A stretch of DNA of 64,000 bases from a virus, in IMG/VR virus record IMGVR_UViG_3300032217_000845, positions 61,777 through 125,776 of that record; one strand, 5' to 3'. The translations under genes and the position numbers were made by a program. Of the stretch, positions 32,935 through 42,145 are shown piece after piece. Below the pieces are notes generated by a model. The model was given only the letters and a program-made list of their open reading frames with translations. It ran no database searches and was not told where the DNA came from. The stretch's first letter is position 1. Every line of letters starts with the position of its first letter.

Positions 32935-34377
32935 ATGTTTAGGGACTTTGACCTAGACGAAGGCGGTAACCCAGGGCAAATTAAGCTGGTATCCGAAGAG
33001 TCTGATTCAGACTTTGACGATGTTGAGGTAGACACTTCTTACTTGCGAAAAGCAGCCGCTTCGTCGCCTACTACTGATGCAGTAGATGAAGCCTTAGCTC
33101 CATTTGTAGATACTTATGGATTGGCGGCGGCTCCTTCAGACATTATGTCGCTTAGCCAGGCTGCTGATACTGTTAACAAGGCTGCAGCAGAACTACGTGC
33201 TAACCCAAGCGCAGAGACCAATAAAAAGTATAAAGAATCTCTACAAGCCTTCCTAAATCACAGAGCTTATATGATTCAGCGTGCTCACGAAGAATTTATT
33301 ATCCCTGGCGACATGAAGAAAGACTGGGAGCTCCCAGCTGACAGTCTTCTCTCGGTTTCAGAGCTAAAACTTATAAATGCTGCTATCAAACCATCTAAGT
33401 TATATGGTGCCGGAATCGGTGGCGGACGAGTACAGAAGTTCTCTCCTAAGGTAAATCGTAAGAACGCACCGAACTGGGCAGCCACTCTAGAGACAGCCAG
33501 AGAGATGGACCAAACCAACAAGAATAACCCAATCAAGGACTTAGCTCCAAACTGGGAAGTTCAGTCGTTTGAAGATAAGCTAGTTGCTGGAGAGAGCGAT
33601 TTGCTTGATGCAAATGGTGCACCTATGGCTGGACTAAGGACTGGAGTATCGGTTCACATCGTCAAGCTACTAAGCCGAGCTAGTGTTCTGCAAGAAGTAC
33701 GAGACTTTATGACTGTTGGCACCATGCAGCTTAAAGATTCTTCTGGAGTTTATGCTGGAAAACTTACTATCAACAGCGGTCTTACTAAGGGCAAACGATA
33801 CGCTACCGATGAAGAAATTAATGCCGCACTTGCTAGCATTATGGATGCTGGTGGGAAGCTACACCTCCCGGGTACAGCAGGCTCTGTTGCTGCTGGTGAT
33901 ATCCTAAAAGACAATGGTATGGATATATTTATAACATCGTCCGGTAGAGAGCTAACTTCAATCACTTCTATGCATGGCACCGAGCGTAACGCACTTGCTT
34001 ATGCAACTCCTTTGTTTGGAATTACAGTGTTTGCTGATAGAGTTAGAGACTCTCAGGCAAGTACTGATAAGGGCAGAGGGCAGCTAGATGGTTCCCCAAT
34101 GGACTGGTGGTCTTCTAAGATTAACCCGAATACCTTGGAGACATGGGACCACACTATGAAGCACGAAATTGGCCACATAGTTGATGCCAGAAGTAGCACC
34201 CTAAGCAATGATAATAGCTTTGGCTCCATCGGTTCTCCTAGCCAATATGGTAGAAAGAACTCGAAGGAGAAATTTGCTGAGCTATTCGCCAAGTACATGC
34301 GAGGCGAGCCAGTGTCAGACACATTTATGGCTATCCTTAGAAATAAGGGGCTATTGAAGTCCCAGCAGAGCAACTGA
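32935..34377 (+). CDS. Zinc metalloprotease (HEIGH), probably expressed by -1 frameshift
   Basis: 480 residues from the first ATG. HEIGH at 410-414 is an HExxH zinc site, and Glu449 in FAELFAKYM is a likely third ligand as in gluzincins. The frame is open upstream, without a stop, back into the preceding gene, whose end carries a slippery heptamer with a well-spaced stem. The ATG at 32935 has no good ribosome site. So the protein may exist mainly as a fusion to the 1632-residue protein. A prohead or ejection protease that processes virion proteins or the host surface is possible. Confidence 0.75.
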   Translation: MFRDFDLDEGGNPGQIKLVSEESDSDFDDVEVDTSYLRKAAASSPTTDAVDEALAPFVDTYGLAAAPSDIMSLSQAADTVNKAAAELRANPSAETNKKYKESLQAFLNHRAYMIQRAHEEFIIPGDMKKDWELPADSLLSVSELKLINAAIKPSKLYGAGIGGGRVQKFSPKVNRKNAPNWAATLETAREMDQTNKNNPIKDLAPNWEVQSFEDKLVAGESDLLDANGAPMAGLRTGVSVHIVKLLSRASVLQEVRDFMTVGTMQLKDSSGVYAGKLTINSGLTKGKRYATDEEINAALASIMDAGGKLHLPGTAGSVAAGDILKDNGMDIFITSSGRELTSITSMHGTERNALAYATPLFGITVFADRVRDSQASTDKGRGQLDGSPMDWWSSKINPNTLETWDHTMKHEIGHIVDARSSTLSNDNSFGSIGSPSQYGRKNSKEKFAELFAKYMRGEPVSDTFMAILRNKGLLKSQQSN

Positions 34378-34389
34378 TAGGATTAGACA

Positions 34390-34614
34390 ATGAGTAAATA
34401 TCCGCAGCCACCTTTTGACACTAAAGATGTTCTAATCGTTGACACTGTCAACCCAGAAGACTCTTACGAGAGTGTTGTAGATTTAAACGATTTCTCTAAC
34501 GAGAAGTTATCTGAGCTGTACTTCGTTCATCCAGTAGCCAAAAAATTGCTAGACTGGCGATACGAGAACAAGGTCGGCTTTGATGAAGACGAGAACCAAG
34601 ACCAAAAGGACTAA
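34390..34614 (+). CDS. Small acidic hypothetical protein
   Basis: 74 residues, with a Val/Asp-rich start (DVLIVDTVNPEDSYESVVDL) and a very acidic end (DEDENQDQKD). No family recognised. It lies 12 bases after the metalloprotease; ribosome site AGGATTAG. Downstream an imperfect hairpin GTATGCT/AGCATAC may end or process the transcript. Confidence 0.65.
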   Translation: MSKYPQPPFDTKDVLIVDTVNPEDSYESVVDLNDFSNEKLSELYFVHPVAKKLLDWRYENKVGFDEDENQDQKD

Positions 34615-34671
34615 GTATGCTAAACTTTATTCTAGAGCATACGTCGTCCGACGCTAAATTAAAGGAAAATA

Positions 34672-35031
34672 ATGGCTAATTACGCTATCGATATGTATGT
34701 ATACGTTGACCCGGATACACGAGAAGTAAAGGGTATGTACCTGTACGGCGGTCTGGGAGCTCTAACTCGCCTAGACGGAGACTGGGAGCCAGTCAACCGC
34801 GAGACTGACCCAAACATGGAAGACTTTGAAAGCGGCTATGTTGCTTACTCAATCGACTTTGAAAAAGGTGGAGATGAAATTCTTCTTGACGAGGAAGACG
34901 ATGAGTTTGAATACGTCCACCCACTAGTCAAGGCATTTGATGAAGGTGAAATCACTGAAGACATGGTCAAGCAGTACGGTGACCTAGCTCACGACGAAAC
35001 TGGACATAATCCAGAACTAGGTCTCAACTAA
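34672..35031 (+). CDS. Hypothetical acidic protein
   Basis: 119 residues: beta-rich (AIDMYVYVDPDTREVKGMYL), acidic centre (LLDEEDDEFEYVHP) and helical end. No family recognised. ATG after AAAGGAAAATA. Located between two very large virion-type genes. Confidence 0.65.
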   Translation: MANYAIDMYVYVDPDTREVKGMYLYGGLGALTRLDGDWEPVNRETDPNMEDFESGYVAYSIDFEKGGDEILLDEEDDEFEYVHPLVKAFDEGEITEDMVKQYGDLAHDETGHNPELGLN

Positions 35032-35047
35032 TAACTAAAGGCTAAAA

Positions 35048-38000
35048 ATGGTAAATTTCGTTGGTCGCAGTGGCGAACTAGCTTTATTCAGCAATGGTTC
35101 GGATGCTGCTGTAGTTAACACCTCCCTCAACTTAGTTGTGGGTGTCGGTGAATACTCTGTGCTATCTGCCACGCGCGAATGGCAGAGTACCGACGAAGTC
35201 ATTTCTAGTTCGGTCATAGAACTTGCAGCTGGTGCCGTTACTACTCTCGACATCAAAGTTATAACTGCTGCCGCTGGACGTATGTATACAATTCCAGACG
35301 GTGCAAAAGGAGAAGCTAAAAAAGCCCTTGAATGGCATAAAGAGCATCATCGCGGCGGAACTCCTGTAGGTCTAAATACTGCTCGTACTCTTGCTAAGGG
35401 CGGCCAGATTGGTATTGAAAAGGTACGTCACATAGCTAAGTACTTTGCCCGTCACGAAGTAGATAAAAAAGGCAAGGGCTACAAGCCTGGCCAAGACAAC
35501 TTCCCGAGCAACGGACGAATCGCGTGGGCCTTGTGGGGCGGTGACACCGCTTGGCGTTGGGCTAAGGCAATCGTTGAGCGTGAGAACAAGAAAGCTCTTA
35601 CTGCTGGCGGTTATGCACTTCCTGGATATCACGACAGCGTAGAAACTTATAGAACAGCAGATGCTTATGACTCAAGCATGGATGCTTTCAAGATGGCTCA
35701 CGAACTTGAGCCAGAGTATGGTCCAGAGTTTATGGCTCGTGTTCGTATGGATGGTTCGGGTATTGACCGACTATATAAAGTTGACCACGATGGCACCGTC
35801 TGCGTTTGGGATGGCAAAGGCTGGGACGACTTAGGCCACGTTGAGGGCGACATATGGAGCTACGACCGTGCTCTAGATGACCCATATGACCACTGTGAAA
35901 AAGACCACTTTATAATTGACCCGGAGTCAGCAGTTGCTATCTCTGGGCACATGCAGGAGAATCCATTTAATAGAGTATCTCTTGAAGACATAGATGCTTA
36001 TGAGGCTAACCTCATGGCAGATGGTATTCCTGACGAAGACTGGCAAATGGTTGACTATGCGTTGACAGCTGCTGGCGACTCTATGTCTGGTGCCAAGGGC
36101 GCAAAGCCTACTGGTGCAGTTAAGGCTGGCGATGGTCAGTACACTGCAGCAGAACGTTCTAACATTGCTACCTCTGCTCCTCGTGATGCTACTGGTAAGT
36201 TTGCTAAGTCTGGTGGTCGTGCTGTAGTTGGAAACAATCCAGCAACTGGTGCTGGAACTATTGTTGGACGAAGCAAGACTCCTGGAAACATTATGTTCAA
36301 AAAGGATAGCGATGGACAGACCATTGACGTTCCTGCTAAGTACAGTACCCCTGAAGATAAGTTCCAAGCTCCGACCCCTCCTACTGGCGTAGATTATGGT
36401 AAGCCACTAGACACTTCTGGGATTTTAGGCGAGCCACGTACTCCAAATGATATGCCTGGAGCCCAACTTAAAGGCACTCTCCCTCCAATGACTCAGCAAG
36501 ATATGAAGAGCCTACTTAATGACTGGCCTTCATATGTTCAAAAGCAGCGTGCGTCCTTCACTCCTACTAATGAGGCAGATGCTCGTAAGTATGCTCAGGA
36601 AACTAAGCAGAAAGTTCGTGAAGTACCGACAGTAACTCGTACCCCTATTACTACTTTTAAAGATGGAAAGTTAGTTCAACAAAATAGAGTTACAAAACAG
36701 TCAAGTCCGTCAGCTGTTGATAAGTTCTTACCTAACCCAGTTAAACCTGGTGTACCTAAATCTCTACAAGTACCTAAGAGACCAGCAGTGGCTAAGCCAA
36801 CTGGTCAGCCTGGTGCATGGTCTACTGCAGTTAAAAAGGCTCCGTCTCCATACAAGCCGATTGGAAATAACAAAACTGCAGAGAACGCTAGAAAAGGTCT
36901 TCTTATGGGCCCGCTTTCTGGTCGTGGACCAGTTACTAAAAGTTCAAGTAGTGCTGGACCTGCTCCTCAAGGGAATTTTGTCCGTGGTCAAAGTCGTATG
37001 GATGGTAGACCAGGCTCTACAGTAAACCCTAAAGGTCAGCCTGGGGCATGGGACACTGGCAAGAATGGTACAGGTAGACCTGGTATTAAGTCTGCTGACC
37101 CTCGTAATGCTCCTGGCTCAAACAGGCAGACAACGCCAGCATCTAAGTCTCAGTTTGATGACAAGGGTCGTTACGTAGTTCAAAAGGGAGATAACCTATG
37201 GTCTATCTCCGACAAAAACAAACCTAAGGGTCAAACTACAGCTCAGTACTGGAACAAGGTTCTTGATGCAAACAAGGGCAAGTTCAAGTCAGGCAACCCT
37301 AGTCTCATCTATTCTGGTGAGCGTGTAACTCTGCCGGGCGTAGGTAAGCCTATGAGCCCAGCCGAGAAACGTAATGCAGACGCTAAAGCTTACGGCCAGG
37401 GCATTATGCAAGGTATTGCCAAGGATAAAGCTCAAAAAGCTGCAAAGCAAAATTCAGATGCCAAGCAGTATGGTCAAGGTATCCTTGCTGGAAAGGCTAA
37501 AGCCAAGGCTGAGGCTGACAAGCGTAATGCAGACGCCAAGGCATACGGTCAGGGCAGAATAGCCGGAAACGCTAAGGCAAAAGCCGCGGCAGATGCAAAG
37601 CGTAATGCAGACGCCAAAGAAATTGGCACAGCTAAATTGAAGGCTGCTGCAAAGGTCAAAGCTGCAAGCGATAAGCGCAATGCTGATGCTAAAGCATACG
37701 GACAGGGTATCAAGTCAGGTATTGCTCAGAAGCGCAACGCTGATGCCAAAGCTTATGGGCAAGGTATCTTGTCTGGTAAAGCTAAGGCTCAGGCTCAAGC
37801 GGATAAGCGTAATGCCGATGCTAAAGCTTATGGTAAAGGCATTATGTCTGGACAGGCTAAGGCAAAAGCAGCAGCGGATGCTAAGCGTAATTCAGATGCT
37901 AAAGCTTATGGACAGGGTATCAAGTCTGGTATTGACAAAGCTAAGGCAGATGCTGCAAAGCGTAATGCTGACGCTAAAGCATTTGGTGAAGGCAAGAAAG

Positions 38001-38848
38001 CCGGAATTGCTAAGAAGCGTAATGACGATGCTAGAGAGTATGGTCAGGGCATTATGAAGGGCATTGCTAAAGACAAAGCTCAACAGTCTTCACTAGACGA
38101 CAAAGGTCGCTACGTTGTAAAAAAGGGCGACAGTCTTTGGTCTATTGCTGATAAGAACAAGCCTTCCAACGAAAGCACTGCTAACTACTGGTCTAAAGTT
38201 ATGAAGGCCAACCCGAAAGAAAACTTTAAGTCTGGTAATCCAAGCCTTATCTACTCCGGTGAGCGTGTGAACCTCCCAGGCGTAAAGAAGAATGCTCCTA
38301 AGATGACTCCTTCCCAGAAGCTAAACGCTCAGGCTAAAGAATATGGTGAAGGTAAGTTGGCAGGTATTGCTAAATCTAAAGCCGAAGCCGCTAAGCGTAA
38401 TGCCGATGCTAAAGAAATTGGTCAGGCTAAGAAAGCCGGTATTGCCAAGAGCAATGCTCAAAAATCTGCAAAGGCAAATGCTGATGCTAAAGAACTAGGT
38501 AAAGCAAAGCAGTCTAGTATTGCTAAGTCTAAGGCTCAGAGTGCCAAGATTAATGCTGATGCTAAGCAGCTGGGAGAAGCTAAAAAAGCTTCTCAGCCAA
38601 AAGCAACTCCTAAGCCTTTCTTGAATCCAGTAAAGCCAGGAGTTCCTAAGTCTCTACAGAAGCCAGCCCCTTCCAAGCAGCCTCAAAAGCCAGCCCCCTC
38701 CAAGCAGCCCGAGAAAAACCCTATTAGGGAAGCACTTGAAGGTATTAAGAAACGTACTACCTATAAGCAAGAGGTTTTTGTACCAGCTTCAGAACAGAAG
38801 GCAGTAAAACGTGGCAAGGCTGGAACTCGTAAGCGTAATCAGGGCTAA
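35048..38848 (+). CDS. Large LysM protein with 14 internal repeats
   Basis: 1266 residues. The N-terminal 100 residues are beta-rich. Then comes ALEWHKEHHRGGTPVGLNTA...GRIAWALWGGDTAWRWA (about 95-180), a module seen in actinophage head-region proteins. After a Pro/Gly-rich linker there are two LysM domains (about 705-765 and 1017-1080: GRYVVKKGDSLWSIADKNKP ... NPSLIYSGERV), which bind peptidoglycan GlcNAc. Ten copies of a roughly 20-25-residue KRNADAKAYGQGI..G.AK unit lie between them and four after the second. The repeats should be helical and basic. A wall-binding virion or infection protein is likely. ATG after AAAGGCTAAAA. Confidence 0.8.
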   Translation: MVNFVGRSGELALFSNGSDAAVVNTSLNLVVGVGEYSVLSATREWQSTDEVISSSVIELAAGAVTTLDIKVITAAAGRMYTIPDGAKGEAKKALEWHKEHHRGGTPVGLNTARTLAKGGQIGIEKVRHIAKYFARHEVDKKGKGYKPGQDNFPSNGRIAWALWGGDTAWRWAKAIVERENKKALTAGGYALPGYHDSVETYRTADAYDSSMDAFKMAHELEPEYGPEFMARVRMDGSGIDRLYKVDHDGTVCVWDGKGWDDLGHVEGDIWSYDRALDDPYDHCEKDHFIIDPESAVAISGHMQENPFNRVSLEDIDAYEANLMADGIPDEDWQMVDYALTAAGDSMSGAKGAKPTGAVKAGDGQYTAAERSNIATSAPRDATGKFAKSGGRAVVGNNPATGAGTIVGRSKTPGNIMFKKDSDGQTIDVPAKYSTPEDKFQAPTPPTGVDYGKPLDTSGILGEPRTPNDMPGAQLKGTLPPMTQQDMKSLLNDWPSYVQKQRASFTPTNEADARKYAQETKQKVREVPTVTRTPITTFKDGKLVQQNRVTKQSSPSAVDKFLPNPVKPGVPKSLQVPKRPAVAKPTGQPGAWSTAVKKAPSPYKPIGNNKTAENARKGLLMGPLSGRGPVTKSSSSAGPAPQGNFVRGQSRMDGRPGSTVNPKGQPGAWDTGKNGTGRPGIKSADPRNAPGSNRQTTPASKSQFDDKGRYVVQKGDNLWSISDKNKPKGQTTAQYWNKVLDANKGKFKSGNPSLIYSGERVTLPGVGKPMSPAEKRNADAKAYGQGIMQGIAKDKAQKAAKQNSDAKQYGQGILAGKAKAKAEADKRNADAKAYGQGRIAGNAKAKAAADAKRNADAKEIGTAKLKAAAKVKAASDKRNADAKAYGQGIKSGIAQKRNADAKAYGQGILSGKAKAQAQADKRNADAKAYGKGIMSGQAKAKAAADAKRNSDAKAYGQGIKSGIDKAKADAAKRNADAKAFGEGKKAGIAKKRNDDAREYGQGIMKGIAKDKAQQSSLDDKGRYVVKKGDSLWSIADKNKPSNESTANYWSKVMKANPKENFKSGNPSLIYSGERVNLPGVKKNAPKMTPSQKLNAQAKEYGEGKLAGIAKSKAEAAKRNADAKEIGQAKKAGIAKSNAQKSAKANADAKELGKAKQSSIAKSKAQSAKINADAKQLGEAKKASQPKATPKPFLNPVKPGVPKSLQKPAPSKQPQKPAPSKQPEKNPIREALEGIKKRTTYKQEVFVPASEQKAVKRGKAGTRKRNQG
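37366..38604 (+). repeat. Coding repeats: 14 helical KRNADAKAYGQG units and LysM 2
   Basis: Ten units in 37366-38096, the second LysM, then four more units from about 38320. Codons differ between copies (AAGCGTAATGC/AAGCGCAACGC and so on), so selection acts on the protein. Confidence 0.85.
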
Positions 38849-38906
38849 ATAGCACTAACCAGTCCAAAGTATACTAATACTAGTGAATTTTAAAGAAGGT
38901 ACTCAG

Positions 38907-41900
38907 ATGGCAGAAGCACCAGCGGTCGCCCCTAAAGCACAGGGCGCACCCGAGGTTACCCCAGCCACATCGGATGTTCCGCCACTATACATGGCTATTG
39001 TGTCTCCTGATGACCCGGCTGCAGTTATGCAAGTTGTTGCTCTTACCCCCGAGAACGCTGAGTCCACAAACCCTATGACATTTAAGCGTGTTGAAGGTCA
39101 GTGGGTTAAAGATGAGCAAATTCTTCGTGACCTAAAGTCTGCCACTCCACCACCTGTAGTTCCTCTTGATGCAACTGTTCTTGATGGTGTGTTACAACAG
39201 GTTGATAAGGCTAGCCCAGCTGTTACTGCTTCTGGCTTAATTGCTGTCTTCCGCCTCACCGACCTAGATGAGATTCTAGAAAAAGAAGACGAGCAAGAAA
39301 CTTCTTATGTTGATGCACTTGTAGCTTCAGTTTTTGCTGGAGTTGAAGAGTATGCTTCTGATGAAGAAGACTACTTTGCTCTACTTTCCACTGAAGAATA
39401 TGCCATGCTTGAAGCAGAAGGTCTTCTAGAGGAATTTTCTATTCAAGCAGCTGGCGGTCTAGACCGTAACCGTGGTAATGCCGAAGAACTACGTCGTTAC
39501 TGGACTAAGGGTAAGGGTGCTGCAAAGATTCGCTGGGGTACCCCTGGCGACTGGACCCGTTGTGTCCGTCATTTATCTAAGTACATGGGTACTCGTGCAA
39601 AGGGCTATTGCCAGCTTCGTCACAAGGATGCTCTAGGTTTCTATACAGCTACCCACGCAAAAAATGACCGTGCTCACGACTTTGCTGCGGATGAGTCATT
39701 TGAAGCAGCAGTTATTGAGCAAGCTTTCCTAACTGCTCAAGCTAATGTTGCTCGCTCACGTATGTCTTTGACAGCAGCAGCCACTACCGCTGAGCCTATG
39801 TATGGTGCAGAGTTTTCTATCCCTCTAGTTCTTCCAGAAGACCACGAGTCGGGAGATGGACGTAAGTTTAAGACAGAATCAGTAGAGATTAGAGAACTGC
39901 CTCTACCTCTTCTATGGCAGTACAAAACTGGCGAAGGCCATTCAGGTTCAGTAGTCGTAGGCCGTATCGACTACATGGAGAGAATTGAAGGCGGAATTGG
40001 AAATGCACGTGGTGTATTTGACAATGGCCCTCACGGTAAAGAAGCCGAGCGTTTAGTTCGTAACGGATTTCTCCGTGGCGTATCTGCAGACCTCGACCAG
40101 TTTGAAGCAAAAGAATCAAAAGCGGAAGGTTCCGCAGATGAGCTTGGCGACGAACTTGGAAAGAACAAAATTACCATAAATCACGCCCGTGTTATGGCTG
40201 TTACAATTGTACCCAAGCCCGCTTTTCAAGAGTGTTTAATCATGCTTGTAAAAGACGAGGAGCAGGAGGATGACATGATTCCTAAAGATGGAATTTACGA
40301 AGAATCGGTTGATGCGCAAGAGCCAGGAGCATCGTTAGTTGCATCTGGCTTCCTTAGTGCACCAATCCCGACTGTACCACCGACCGATTGGTTTGCTGAC
40401 CCGTCTCTAAGCAAGCCAACCCCACTGACTATTACTGAAGATGGCCGCATCTACGGTCACGTTGCTGCATGGCATGTAAACCACATAGGTCTGCCAAATA
40501 ATACTAAGCCACCTCGCTCTCGTAGCAACTATGCCTACTTCCACACTGGCGTTGTACGTACCGATGCTGGTAAAGATGTTCCAGTTGGTCAGCTAACTCT
40601 TGCTGGTGGACATGCATCTCTACATGCCAGTGCATCCCAGGCAGCTAAGCACTACGATGACACAGCTTCTGCTATTGCAGACGTCCACGCGGGTGAGGAC
40701 CGCCACGGTATTTGGGTAGCTGGCTCTCTACGTCCAGAGGCAACTGAATCACAGATTCGTGCACTTCGTGCCTCTGCTCCTTCAGGTGACTGGCGTCCAG
40801 TCGGTGGCTCACTTGAGCTTGTTGCTGTATGTCAGGTAAACGTTCCTGGCTTCCCAATTGCTCGTGCTCTTGTTGCATCTGGTTCTGTTATGGCTCTTGT
40901 AGCTGCTGGTGCATATGAAATGGCTATGATGCGTTTCGATGCAGCAAGCAAGCTAACTGCTAAAGCTGATGCACTTGGTGCTCTAAGCTCTAGCGTTGAA
41001 GACCTAAACATTCGTGAGCGAATCTCGACTAAGAAGATTGACTCCGAGTTTGGATACGTATCTCGTGACGAGCGTCAAAAGCTTGCTTCCGAGGGCAAAG
41101 CACTTCCAGACGGCTCTTATCCAGTAAGCAATGTAGATGACTTAAAAAATGCTATTCAAGCATATGGACGTTCTAAAGAAGCTGACCGTGCCAAGGTTCG
41201 TCGTCACATAATTAAGCGTGCAAACGCTCTCAAGGTTCGTCACATGATTCCAGAAGACTGGAAGACTGCTTCTTCAAGTGAAGCTTATTCAGCTCTATCT
41301 AACATGCGTTCAAAGATTGAATCCCTTACTGCTGCTATACCCGCTCCAGTTGAGATTAGCGATACCGACTTAAAAAAACTTGAAGACGCCAAGATTGCTG
41401 CTGACTTAGAACGTGAACAAGTACAGGCAGAAATCAAAGCTCGTAAAGACGGTTCAGTTCTTCCAAACAATGCCCTACCTAAATTTGACCAGGAAACTGG
41501 ACTAACTAAGTTTATCCCTGGTAAGACTCAGCCTCGTGATGCTGCTGGTAAGTTCCGTAAGGTTCTTGCTCGTCTAAAGCAGGACCTAGGTGTTGCTGGT
41601 CTACAGGAAGCTTTGAAGCAAGTAGAGAAGACCGAGAACTTAGAGTTTGCTGGAAACTATACTCAGGCCGCGGCTTCTGCTCAAGACCTGCTTGGAACTA
41701 TTGACCGCCTCGACTCAGGTGCTCTAGATGCAACTAAATTGGAGAATGTTCGCCTTACCGCGAAAGACCTTGGAAAAGTAATTTCTAACCTACCGTTGCC
41801 ATTTACTAACCAAGCACAAAAAGTTAGATTTTCCGACCTTCCGCCTGCACTAAAGAATCTTGTCGATGACATGATTACTCGTGTAGAAGGGAAGATTGGT

Positions 41901-42017
41901 AAAAAGGACGCAGATGTTGCAACCGCAAAACTGCGTTCCTACAAGTCCGGAGCCGACGTTTTCTCTCAGTCTGAGATTTCATCTGAGATGGCTACGTTGC
42001 TCCGACTCCTTACCTAA
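38907..42017 (+). CDS. Capsid maturation protease with long extensions
   Basis: 1036 residues. The region about 330-440 (beta-rich, VVVGRIDYMERIEGG.. FLRGVSADLDQFE) and about 520-655 match actinophage prohead proteases: GQLTLAGGHASLHAS with His569, GIWVAGSLRP, and LRASAPSGDWRPVGGSLELV with Ser623/Ser626, then VNVPGFPIARAL. It would cut scaffold and capsid N termini during head assembly. An extra N-terminal module (NAEELRRYWTKGKGAAKIRW... RHLSKYMGTRAKGYCQLRH) and a C-terminal 350-residue helical region are unusual for a protease and may serve as scaffold. The ATG at 38907 follows AGAAGG. Confidence 0.8.
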   Translation: MAEAPAVAPKAQGAPEVTPATSDVPPLYMAIVSPDDPAAVMQVVALTPENAESTNPMTFKRVEGQWVKDEQILRDLKSATPPPVVPLDATVLDGVLQQVDKASPAVTASGLIAVFRLTDLDEILEKEDEQETSYVDALVASVFAGVEEYASDEEDYFALLSTEEYAMLEAEGLLEEFSIQAAGGLDRNRGNAEELRRYWTKGKGAAKIRWGTPGDWTRCVRHLSKYMGTRAKGYCQLRHKDALGFYTATHAKNDRAHDFAADESFEAAVIEQAFLTAQANVARSRMSLTAAATTAEPMYGAEFSIPLVLPEDHESGDGRKFKTESVEIRELPLPLLWQYKTGEGHSGSVVVGRIDYMERIEGGIGNARGVFDNGPHGKEAERLVRNGFLRGVSADLDQFEAKESKAEGSADELGDELGKNKITINHARVMAVTIVPKPAFQECLIMLVKDEEQEDDMIPKDGIYEESVDAQEPGASLVASGFLSAPIPTVPPTDWFADPSLSKPTPLTITEDGRIYGHVAAWHVNHIGLPNNTKPPRSRSNYAYFHTGVVRTDAGKDVPVGQLTLAGGHASLHASASQAAKHYDDTASAIADVHAGEDRHGIWVAGSLRPEATESQIRALRASAPSGDWRPVGGSLELVAVCQVNVPGFPIARALVASGSVMALVAAGAYEMAMMRFDAASKLTAKADALGALSSSVEDLNIRERISTKKIDSEFGYVSRDERQKLASEGKALPDGSYPVSNVDDLKNAIQAYGRSKEADRAKVRRHIIKRANALKVRHMIPEDWKTASSSEAYSALSNMRSKIESLTAAIPAPVEISDTDLKKLEDAKIAADLEREQVQAEIKARKDGSVLPNNALPKFDQETGLTKFIPGKTQPRDAAGKFRKVLARLKQDLGVAGLQEALKQVEKTENLEFAGNYTQAAASAQDLLGTIDRLDSGALDATKLENVRLTAKDLGKVISNLPLPFTNQAQKVRFSDLPPALKNLVDDMITRVEGKIGKKDADVATAKLRSYKSGADVFSQSEISSEMATLLRLLT

Positions 42018-42041
42018 AAAGTAAGGTAAAATTAGGTATAG

Positions 42042-42117
42042 GTGGAGTGCCTCCACGCCAAGTTGCGTGTGTAGTCCCTCGGCCTGACTGTTCACCAATG
42101 AATGCGAACCCGCATTC
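42042..42117 (+). other. Two hairpins upstream of the capsid gene
   Basis: GTGGAG-TGC-CTCCAC (42042-42056) and GAATGCG-AACC-CGCATTC (42100-42117) lie in the 128-bp gap. They may control or stabilise the capsid mRNA. Confidence 0.5.
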
Positions 42118-42145
42118 AGTAAACAAAACTGGCCTAGGAGGTACA

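Noticed and set aside
37366-38096. DNA-level satellite or CRISPR-like repeat
   Set aside because: Repeats are in one open frame, vary at synonymous positions and have no spacers: protein repeats.
38883-38906. GTG start at 38883 and GTG at 42047 for the protease and capsid genes
   Set aside because: Better ribosome sites (AGAAGG, AGGAGGT) precede the starts at 38907 and 42146.
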